Part shown: in pieces, positions 1 through 5,682 of the stretch | How positions within the stretch are numbered: the first letter of the stretch is position 1 | How the letters are laid out: every line of letters starts with the position of its first letter | DNA from: an uncultured Acetatifactor sp. | GTDB taxonomy: Bacteria; Bacillota; Clostridia; Lachnospirales; Lachnospiraceae | Reading direction: 5' to 3' | NCBI GenBank assembly: GCA_910586515.1 | Contig: CAJUGL010000070.1 | Location: forward strand, 1-15,736 | Length of the DNA: 15,736 nucleotides | Notes under the pieces: generated by a model | Told to the model about the DNA's origin: nothing | Databases searched by the model: none | Seen by the model: the letters and a program-made list of their open reading frames with translations, nothing else | Position numbers and translations under genes: made by a program

Positions 1-267
1 GTCATGATGTGCGAGTATATTGATATGCTGGAGGCCAGGGGGGAAGCCAGGGGAGTGGCGATAGGAGAAGCCAGAGGAGTGGCGATAGGAGAAGCCAGAG
101 GAGTGACGATAGGAGAGGCGCGGGGAGAGACGAAGCTGTCCTCGCTGCTGGAGCGTCTATATGAGCAGGGCAGGGACGAGGAAGCGAAGCAGGCAGTGCT
201 GGACACTACGGCGCGTGCAAGGCTGTACCAGGAGCTGCATATCCCAAATTTCAGCACCAACCCTTAA
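1..267 (+). CDS. Rpn-family recombination-promoting nuclease / transposase-like protein, C-terminal part
   Basis: The reading frame is open at the left edge of the window and ends at TAA 265-267, so only the last 88 or so codons are visible. What remains is a charged, helical tail: MCEYIDMLEARGEARG, then eight-residue repeats of the form GEARGVAI, then a segment reading LYEQGRDEEAKQAV. Proteins of the Rpn / PD-(D/E)XK transposase-like family (PF12784 type) usually end this way, with a catalytic nuclease domain followed by a variable run of G-[RE]-x-E-G-type repeats and a short amphipathic helix. The catalytic domain lies outside the window, so activity cannot be judged. The ATG pair at 4-9 is probably internal, because the frame continues upstream without a stop. 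A different protein ending in the same kind of repeat cannot be excluded. Confidence 0.6.
   Translation, partial: VMMCEYIDMLEARGEARGVAIGEARGVAIGEARGVTIGEARGETKLSSLLERLYEQGRDEEAKQAVLDTTARARLYQELHIPNFSTNP
43..114 (+). repeat. 24-bp in-frame tandem repeat, three copies
   Basis: Three nearly identical 24-bp units occupy 43-66, 67-90 and 91-114, each starting GAAGCCAG and ending GCGATAGGA or ACGATAGGA. Degenerate half-units flank them on both sides. Each unit encodes eight residues (EARGVAIG or EARGVTIG), so copy number can change without breaking the frame. The units differ by one or two bases, which points to recent expansion by slippage or unequal crossing over. Confidence 0.9.
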
Positions 268-485
268 CTATGGCTAAGGCTCGAACGGCGACTACAGATG
301 GCATGATGGCTGGAAGTACAGGCCATTAAGTGCTCTGCTGAGAGGATTTACCTCCTACAAGGTGGCTTGTTATCATTGCGGAGCCACCTGATTTGATGTC
401 TGCCCAGGGCGGCCGCAGGGTGGGGGGAACTCTAGGGCACCATTCCTCACAGCCCTGTAGCGGGGAAGTTTCTTCCAAAAACTTT
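268..485. other. Intergenic stretch with no convincing gene
   Basis: No credible gene is seen here. An open stretch at 278-391 (+ strand, ending TGA 389-391) reads SNGDYRWHDGWKYRP and later YKVACYHCGAT. It has a CxxC pair but no usable start and is about 37 codons long. It may be a relic of a lost gene, but the family is not recognised. An 8-bp inverted repeat (AGGTGGCT 360-367, AGCCACCT 382-389, 14-base loop) sits at its end without a T tract, so it is a weak terminator candidate at best. Confidence 0.4.
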
Positions 486-589
486 GCCAGAGACATGGGC
501 TACGTGGCGGATTTCCGGCGCAGGCCGGTCAGGCGATGCTGGCACAGTCCAACCAGGCGAACCAGGGCGTTCTGTCTCTGTTAGGCTAA
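486..589 (+). pseudogene. fliC: Flagellin C-terminal remnant (decayed fliC/hag)
   Basis: The frame starting at 518 reads AQAG followed by QAMLAQSNQANQGVLSLLG and stops at TAA 587-589. This is the very conserved C-terminal end of bacterial flagellin (the D0 helix, normally ending LAQANQxNQGVLSLL). Upstream, in a different frame (486-515), ARDMGYVADF resembles the RDxDMAxExxxF segment that normally lies 10 to 15 residues before it. This suggests a deletion or frameshift removed the intervening FTKxxIL stretch. Nothing resembling the flagellin N-terminus or central region is present, so this is a fragment and not a gene. The last 23 codons are a confident match; the upstream part is tentative. 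A terminator lies about 90 bases downstream, where a flagellin terminator would be expected. Confidence 0.8.
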
Positions 590-610
590 TTTCAGGCTGT
601 AGGTTAAGTG

Positions 611-686
611 AAAAACGAATTTCCGTACGGAATAGATTTCTACGGTGCAAAACCGAAATTCCCTATGGAAAAACTATACGGTGCAG
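611..686. repeat. Imperfect tandem repeat, period about 36-38 bp
   Basis: Two similar blocks follow one another. Each begins with an A-run and a CGAAnTTCC motif and ends with TACGGTGCA (641-649 and 677-685). The first parts align at a 38-base offset and the last parts at 36, so a two-base indel separates them. A perfect 12-bp palindrome (TTCCGTACGGAA, 621-632) sits in the first block and is degraded in the second. The right half of the second block forms the left arm of the terminator hairpin. Confidence 0.6.
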
Positions 687-708
687 GATATTCCTGCACC
701 GTGTTTTT
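678..708 (+). terminator. Rho-independent terminator
   Basis: A perfect 11-bp inverted repeat (ACGGTGCAGGA 678-688, TCCTGCACCGT 692-702) with a three-base loop is followed after one G by five T (704-708). An A-run on the left and the T-run on the right could also let it work in the opposite direction. It lies just after the flagellin remnant and before the next promoter, so it insulates the AAA-ATPase gene from upstream transcription. Confidence 0.85.
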
Positions 709-713
709 ATTCC

Positions 714-742
714 TTGTGTTTTTCCCATATTGCCATTATAAT
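714..742 (+). promoter_or_regulatory. Sigma-70/SigA-type promoter for the AAA-ATPase_like gene
   Basis: A perfect -10 box TATAAT (737-742) lies 17 bases downstream of TTGTGT (714-719), which keeps the TTG core of the -35 consensus. The predicted transcript starts near 749, giving a leader of about 64 bases before the GTG start at 813. The promoter lies directly after the terminator at 678-708, as expected for a new transcription unit. Confidence 0.65.
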
Positions 743-760
743 GGATATGATGGGGTGAAG

Positions 761-790
761 TAACGGTTCGGCGACATGTCTGAACTGTTA
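761..790 (+). promoter_or_regulatory. Leader hairpin or operator next to the ribosome binding site
   Basis: TAACGGTTCGG (761-771) can pair with CTGAACTGTTA (780-790) in an 11-bp stem with two G-U pairs and an 8-base loop. The stem ends one base before the Shine-Dalgarno AGGAGAAAGGGG (792-803) of the gene at 813. It may tune ribosome access in RNA. As DNA, the same sequence is an imperfect dyad about 12 bases downstream of the predicted start site, so a repressor operator is the alternative. Confidence 0.45.
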
Positions 791-812
791 CAGGAGAAAG
801 GGGCCAGCGCAA

Positions 813-2450
813 GTGGGAAACTATCTGAATGCCAGAACAGCATATGACGCCTACCGCAGGGAATGCGGCAGTCCCTATTTTGTGGATAAATCCCGTCTGC
901 TGGACGAGCTGATCCAGAGGATGGAGACCACCGCCAATTATATCTGCATCACCAGGCCCCGGCGGTTCGGCAAGTCCGTGGCGGCGAATATGATCGCCTG
1001 TTTTTTCTCAAGAGAATGCAGGGCAGAGGATATCTTCGACAGACTGCGCATCGCCCAGACGGATTCTTACCGGAGCAATGTGGGAAAGCATGACGTTATC
1101 TTCATCTCTTTCAATGAGCTGCCAAGAAAATGCAGAAACTATGAGGAATACATTGACAGGATTTCAGACAGGCTGCTTGAGGATTTGCGGAATGCATATC
1201 CGAAAGCGGGCATCCATGAAAAAGATGCGGTGTGGGACGCGCTTCTTTCCGTGTACCAGGCATATGATTCCAAGCGCTTTATCTTTGTCCTGGACGAGTG
1301 GGATTTTATCTTCCACAGGAATTTCGTCACAGACAGGGACAAGGCGGACTACATTGATTTCCTGAGCAACCTGCTGAAAGGGAAAGCCTATGTCTCCCTG
1401 GCCTATATGACCGGGATTCTGCCCATTGCGAAGTATTCCAGCGGCTCGGAGCTGAACATGTTCCTGGAGTATTCCATGACGGCCAGGGAAAAGTTCGGTG
1501 AATATTTCGGGTTCACGGAGGAGGAGACGGATGACCTGTATCAGAGGTACCTTGTGCTTGAAGCCAGCCCAAAGGTGAGCCGGGAGGGGTTGCGGTTCTG
1601 GTATGACGGTTATCAGACCGCGTCCGGTAAAAGGCTGTACAATCCGCGCTCAGTGGTAGGGGCATTGAGCGATAACCAATTGGGAAGCTATTGGACCAGC
1701 AGCGGGCCCTATGACGAGATTTTTTATTATATTGGGGCAAACGTGGATGCTGTGAGGGACAGCCTGGCATTTATGGTATCCGGCACTCCGGTACCGGCAA
1801 AGGTGCAGGAATATGCGGCCACGTCCATGAGGCTGTCCACAAGGGACGAGATTTTTTCCGCCATGGTGGTTTATGGCTTCCTTAGTTATGAAAATGGCTG
1901 CGTACGGATTCCCAATAAGGAGCTGATGGAAAAATTTGACGATATGCTGCTGAAAGAGCCGTCTTTGGGGTATGTGAATCGGCTGGCTGAGATATCCTCT
2001 CAGATGCTGCGGGCGACGCTGGGGGCCGACACCGATAAAATGTCGGAGATTCTGGAATTTGCCCATAATACGGAGACTCCGCTTCTGGCATATAATCATG
2101 AAGCGGAATTGACGGCAATCGTGAACCTGGTATATCTTGCGGCAAGGGATTCCTACCGGATAGAGCGGGAGGACAAGGCCGGAACGGGATATGTGGACTT
2201 CATCTTTTATCCGGAGACGGACAGTAGGGCGGACGGCATTGTTTTGGAGCTGAAAGTAGGGCATACCCCGGAAGAGGCGCTGCGGCAGATTCGGGACAGG
2301 AAATATGCGCTGAAATTCGAGGGGAAAATAGGGGAAAAGCGTCAATATGCCGGCCGCATCCTGGGGGTGGGCATTGCCTATGACAGGGATACAAAGGTGC
2401 ATTCCTGTAAGGTGGAGGTATTGCGGGACGCGTTGAAGACGGATAGGTAG
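813..2450 (+). CDS. AAA-ATPase_like / PD-(D/E)XK nuclease-fold protein
   Basis: This 545-residue protein has the standard layout of the AAA-ATPase_like family (PF09820) with a C-terminal PD-(D/E)XK domain (PF08011 type). Residues 1-60 include YFVDKSRLL and the family's variant P-loop RPRRFGKS (48-55). Walker B is FVLDEWD (158-164). TGILPIAKY (200-208), RFWYDGY (261-267) and YNPRSVVGAL (276-285) are further family landmarks. The nuclease fold is at about 455-525, with D462 and E479-x-K481 as candidate catalytic residues and all core positions present. The start is GTG 813, supported by AGGAGAAAGGGG nine bases upstream. It has its own promoter. Members are very numerous in gut Lachnospiraceae and Bacteroidales and their role is unproven; DNA mobility, defence or post-segregational functions have all been suggested. 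No transmembrane segment or signal peptide is visible. Confidence 0.9.
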   Translation: MGNYLNARTAYDAYRRECGSPYFVDKSRLLDELIQRMETTANYICITRPRRFGKSVAANMIACFFSRECRAEDIFDRLRIAQTDSYRSNVGKHDVIFISFNELPRKCRNYEEYIDRISDRLLEDLRNAYPKAGIHEKDAVWDALLSVYQAYDSKRFIFVLDEWDFIFHRNFVTDRDKADYIDFLSNLLKGKAYVSLAYMTGILPIAKYSSGSELNMFLEYSMTAREKFGEYFGFTEEETDDLYQRYLVLEASPKVSREGLRFWYDGYQTASGKRLYNPRSVVGALSDNQLGSYWTSSGPYDEIFYYIGANVDAVRDSLAFMVSGTPVPAKVQEYAATSMRLSTRDEIFSAMVVYGFLSYENGCVRIPNKELMEKFDDMLLKEPSLGYVNRLAEISSQMLRATLGADTDKMSEILEFAHNTETPLLAYNHEAELTAIVNLVYLAARDSYRIEREDKAGTGYVDFIFYPETDSRADGIVLELKVGHTPEEALRQIRDRKYALKFEGKIGEKRQYAGRILGVGIAYDRDTKVHSCKVEVLRDALKTDR

Positions 2451-2460
2451 CTTATATAAT
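2433..2460 (+). promoter_or_regulatory. Candidate promoter for the GT2-TPR gene
   Basis: TTGAAG (2433-2438, four of six -35 bases) and a perfect TATAAT (2455-2460) are separated by 16 bases. The -35 box lies inside the last codons of the AAA-ATPase gene and the -10 just after its stop. The transcript would start near 2467, about 30 bases before ATG 2498. Confidence 0.5.
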
Positions 2461-2476
2461 TAGGAAGATTATATAA
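2452..2476. promoter_or_regulatory. AT-rich inverted repeat over the -10 box (possible operator)
   Basis: TTATATAAT (2452-2460) and ATTATATAA (2468-2476) form a perfect 9-bp inverted repeat with a 7-base spacer. It covers the -10 box and predicted start site of the promoter above, a position typical of a repressor operator. An all-A/T stem with no T tract is unlikely to act as a terminator. Confidence 0.4.
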
Positions 2477-2497
2477 CATAGAAAGGAATGGAAAAAC

Positions 2498-4837
2498 ATG
2501 GGCAAGCAGATTCTTTTGACCATATCGATTTTGGTCTCCAACCGTCCGGACACGGTGAGGAAGTGTCTGGATTCCATAAAGCCTTTATTGGAGGAAGTCC
2601 CCTCGGAGCTGATTCTGGTGGATACGGGCTGCGGGGAGCAGGTGCGGCAGATCATAGAGGAGTATACAGACCATATTATTGATTTCGAGTGGTGCAGGGA
2701 CTTTGCCAAGGCGCGGAACGCCGGGCTGAAGAAGGCGAAGGGGAAGTGGTTCCTGTTCCTGGACGATGATGAGTGGTTTGAGGATACGGAGGAGATCATT
2801 GCGTTCTTCCGCTCGGGGGAGTACAGGAATTACGGGTTCGCGGTCTACACCCAGCGCAATTACCTGGATCTGGAGGGAAGCGTATTCAGCGACCTGCTGG
2901 TGGGGCGCATGACGAAGCTGGAGCCGGATGTGAAGTTCATCTACAGCATCCACGAGTGTTTCAACAGGGTCAAGGGGAAGACGAAGAAATTCCAGGCCTA
3001 TGTGCATCATTACGGCTACGCCTATCGGACGCCCAAGGATGCCCGCGCCCATTCCCTGCGGAATATCAGCCTGCTTCTGGAGGAGCATAAGGCGGATCCG
3101 GGCAACATGAAGCATACGCTGCAGCTGGCGCAGGAGTATAATGCCATTGAGGAGTACAGCAAGTCCCTGGAGATGTCCCTGGATGGCATCGGGCTGTTCC
3201 GGCAGGGGAAGATAGATAATGAGTATTTTCTCGCTTCCCTTTTTGCCAATGAGATCAATTGCTATATGGAGCTGTACCGCTATGATGAGGCCATTGAGAA
3301 AGGGGAGCGGTATCTGCGGGAAGAGAAAGCGGACAAGATGGTGAAGGCCATGATTGCCGGAGACCTGGCGGTGGCGTACATGGAGCGGGGCGAGCTGGAG
3401 AAAGCTCTGAAGAACGCGGAATATTACTGGAAGATTTACCAGGATTACCTTGTGGATGATGAATCTTTCCTGGGCTTCGAGACCACGATCACCAATAAAT
3501 GCTTTGAGCAGCGCAACCGCAGCATTGTGCTGGGGAACGGGATGCGGGCGGCCATCGAATCGGGGAAGGCGGAGGTGGCGGACAGGTGGTTCCGGAGCTT
3601 TGACTGGAAGGAGCCGCAGCTTTTCGTGAACAATGAGATGCTCAAGTCCCTGATAGAGCGGATGCCGCAGGCAGAGGGGGAAGAGCGGGAGATTTATAGA
3701 AAGATGTGCGATGTGCTCCTGGAACGGGAGGAGCTGGAGGGCTTTCTGGTGCAGACCATATCGGACTGCTGCAAGAAGCCGGAGGATTTTACGGAGCGGA
3801 TCAGGACGCTTTCCGTCTATGGGGATTTGAAGTCGAAGCATTGGTTCTTCAGGCTGGCGGAGATCGTGACGGCGGCTTTCCTGGGGGAGGCGGGAAACGG
3901 GAAAGAGCCGGCGGAGGAGGTGCCTGCGGCTCCAAGGCTTTCCGGGGAGGTTGCGGATCTGGCGGCCTGTGTGTGGGAGCGGCCGGAGCAGGGCATGTAT
4001 GCGGTGAAGACGTACTCTATGCTGGAAGCTGTGGAGCGGCTGGGGGGAGATAACCGCGAGGTTTTGGAGGCAGTGCCCTTTTATCGCTGGAAGAAGGGGA
4101 TGGAGAAGTATTTCGAGAAGTTCTCCTGGGAGGAAGCGGACTGGTGGAATGAGCGGTTTACGGCTATCCTGGAGGAGGGGAGCGCGCGTTTGCGGGTGTG
4201 GAAAGGGCTCTACAGTCTGGCCGGCGCCGTCAGGGAAGGGGGACGCTGGGAGAAGGAAGGGCTGGGGAGAGCCATGGAGTCCGGGCAGGTTTCTCCGGGA
4301 GCCGGGGGTCTGCCGGGAGCGGGGAAAGGGCTTCCCGGGGACGGAGACGGGACAGAGGAGTCAAAGGCAGGAGAAAAAGCGATCCGTTTTATCATGGAAA
4401 AGCTGGGTGAGTATGCCGCCTGTCAGAAGGCGCTGTGCGAGAGCATCTATCAGGGGGAGGTGATCGCCCGGAATCCTGACATGCTGCCGGAAGAATATCA
4501 GGGGGCGTATCTGATCTCTGATTTCCTGAGGTTGGCGGAAGCGGGAGAGTACGGCGGGGCAGTGACTGCGATCAGGCAGGTGAGGAAGCTGCTGCCGGGG
4601 CTGGACAAGGTGGTAAAGCCCTGTCTGCAGTGGATAGACGGGGAGCTGAAGCGGCAGGAGCAGGAGTCCCGCCAGGCGGCAGGGGAGTTCCAGGTGCTGG
4701 CCAGGCAGATTAAGATGAAGCTGCGGGGGCTGATGAATGCAGGGCAGTATGAAGCGGCGCTGTCTGTAGCGAGACAGATGGAGGCTTTGCTGCCGGGAGA
4801 TGAGGAGATCCGGCGGATTATCGAGATGCTGGGCTGA
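2498..4837 (+). CDS. Family 2 glycosyltransferase with TPR-like C-terminal region
   Basis: This 779-residue cytosolic protein begins with a GT-A family 2 domain: LTISILVSNRPDTV (7-20), VDTGC (41-45), RDFAKARNAGL (67-77) and FLDDDEWF (87-94), whose Asp cluster would bind the metal and nucleotide-sugar. RMTKLEPDVKFIYSIHE closes the domain, as in SunS-like and TPR-linked GT2 enzymes. Residues about 204-310 form helical repeats with TPR spacing (YDEAIEKGERYL, GELEKALKNAEYYWKIY), and the last 35 residues form another TPR-like hairpin. Between them are low-complexity linkers, one rich in E/P (about 468-485) and one in G/P (about 588-628). The ATG start has GAAAGGA ten bases upstream. GT2-TPR proteins are often found in flagellin or cell-surface glycosylation loci, where the TPR part may hold the protein acceptor. 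The donor sugar cannot be read from the sequence. Confidence 0.88.
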   Translation: MGKQILLTISILVSNRPDTVRKCLDSIKPLLEEVPSELILVDTGCGEQVRQIIEEYTDHIIDFEWCRDFAKARNAGLKKAKGKWFLFLDDDEWFEDTEEIIAFFRSGEYRNYGFAVYTQRNYLDLEGSVFSDLLVGRMTKLEPDVKFIYSIHECFNRVKGKTKKFQAYVHHYGYAYRTPKDARAHSLRNISLLLEEHKADPGNMKHTLQLAQEYNAIEEYSKSLEMSLDGIGLFRQGKIDNEYFLASLFANEINCYMELYRYDEAIEKGERYLREEKADKMVKAMIAGDLAVAYMERGELEKALKNAEYYWKIYQDYLVDDESFLGFETTITNKCFEQRNRSIVLGNGMRAAIESGKAEVADRWFRSFDWKEPQLFVNNEMLKSLIERMPQAEGEEREIYRKMCDVLLEREELEGFLVQTISDCCKKPEDFTERIRTLSVYGDLKSKHWFFRLAEIVTAAFLGEAGNGKEPAEEVPAAPRLSGEVADLAACVWERPEQGMYAVKTYSMLEAVERLGGDNREVLEAVPFYRWKKGMEKYFEKFSWEEADWWNERFTAILEEGSARLRVWKGLYSLAGAVREGGRWEKEGLGRAMESGQVSPGAGGLPGAGKGLPGDGDGTEESKAGEKAIRFIMEKLGEYAACQKALCESIYQGEVIARNPDMLPEEYQGAYLISDFLRLAEAGEYGGAVTAIRQVRKLLPGLDKVVKPCLQWIDGELKRQEQESRQAAGEFQVLARQIKMKLRGLMNAGQYEAALSVARQMEALLPGDEEIRRIIEMLG

Positions 4838-4850
4838 GGCGGATAGCCGG

Positions 4851-5441
4851 ATGGCATGGGAAGACAGGGGCGGCATAAGTGATTGGGAGGAAGACCTGAT
4901 ACAGCATAGCGAAAGGCGGTATACATCGGAGGATTACTGGAAGCTGCCGGAGGGGAAGCGGGCGGAATTGATAGACGGGAAATTTTACGATATGGCGCCG
5001 CCCGGTTTTGTGCATCAGAAGCTGGTGGCCAAGCTTACCAGGGTAATCGGTAATCATGTGGAGGCAAAGGGCGGCGGCTGTGAGGTCATGCCAGCGCCCT
5101 TTGCCGTGAACCTGAACGCGGACGATGAGAAGTGGGTGGAGCCTGATATCAGCGTGATCTGCGATAGAGAGAAGCTGTCGGAGCGGGGCTGCGAAGGGGC
5201 GCCGGATTTTGTCATAGAGGTGGTCTCGCCCTCCAGCAGGGAGATGGACTACGCAAAGAAGACTGTCCTGTATTTGGATGCGGGCGTTCGGGAATATTGG
5301 ATCGTGGATCCTCAAAAGGGGCGGACTACGGTATATCGGTTCGAAGAGGATGTAGCGCCGATTATATTCCCTTTTGGGGAGGATATCACGGTGGGGATAT
5401 ACGGAGATTTGGAAATCAATATGGAGAAGCAGCTGGAGTGA
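4851..5441 (+). CDS. Uma2-family (DUF820) endonuclease-fold protein
   Basis: A 196-residue protein of the Uma2 family, a PD-(D/E)XK superfamily group common in cyanobacteria and also found in Clostridia. Counting from ATG 4851, the fold landmarks are RAELIDGKFYDMAPP (E39 region), VEPDISVICD (D99), DFVIEVVSPSS (E123-x-V125), YAKK (K136/K137) and YLDAGVREYWIVDP. The putative catalytic Asp and Glu are present; the last position is V instead of K, which is normal for this family, where the lysine comes from the following helix. ATG 4851 lies 13 bases after the GT2 stop with a weak GAGGCGG site. An earlier in-frame ATG at 4800 would overlap the GT2 gene by 38 bases and add 17 unconserved residues, so it is less likely. 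It is probably co-transcribed with the GT2 gene. The biological role of Uma2 proteins is not settled. Confidence 0.85.
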   Translation: MAWEDRGGISDWEEDLIQHSERRYTSEDYWKLPEGKRAELIDGKFYDMAPPGFVHQKLVAKLTRVIGNHVEAKGGGCEVMPAPFAVNLNADDEKWVEPDISVICDREKLSERGCEGAPDFVIEVVSPSSREMDYAKKTVLYLDAGVREYWIVDPQKGRTTVYRFEEDVAPIIFPFGEDITVGIYGDLEINMEKQLE

Positions 5442-5490
5442 GGGGGCTTGCCCGCCGCCGGGAATAGGCTGATGCCGTCTGGCTTTATGG

Positions 5491-5665
5491 GGGCTCCGGG
5501 TAGGGATTGAGTAGCAAGAGGCTTCGGGGGTGACGCTGGATGGGTGTTGGGAAGACAGGGGCTTCGGGCGTGACGCTGGATGGGTGTTGGGAAGACAGGG
5601 GCTTCGGGCGTGACGCTGGATATGGATTGGGAAGCAAGAGATGTCAGGCGGGACGCAGGAAGGAT
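5491..5665. repeat. 40-bp tandem minisatellite, about four degenerate copies
   Basis: Units at 5521-5560 and 5561-5600 differ at a single base; each starts GCTTCGGG and ends GAAGACAGGG. A third unit (5601-5640) shares the first 20 bases and then diverges to TATGGATTGGGAAGCAAGAG. A fourth (from 5641, ATGTCAGGCGGGACGCAGGA) is strongly degenerate. Before the array, 5491-5520 is a shortened unit lacking about ten central bases but sharing the variant ending. The period is not a multiple of three and no coding frame uses it. It fills most of the 241-base gap between the Uma2 gene and the next gene. There are no unique spacers, so it is not a CRISPR array. Confidence 0.85.
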
Positions 5666-5682
5666 GAGACAGGAGAAATGGC

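Noticed and set aside
484..741. 85-residue + strand open frame starting in the flagellin remnant
   Set aside because: It uses a different frame from the flagellin match, reads through the terminator hairpin, and has no recognisable sequence.
2585..3841. 418-residue open frame on the - strand
   Set aside because: It is antisense to the clear GT2-TPR gene, is rich in Leu/Pro/His/Arg as expected of a shadow of a purine-rich gene, and shows no family motif.
5491..5665. Possible CRISPR array
   Set aside because: The 40-base units are directly adjacent with no unique spacers, and no cas gene is present.
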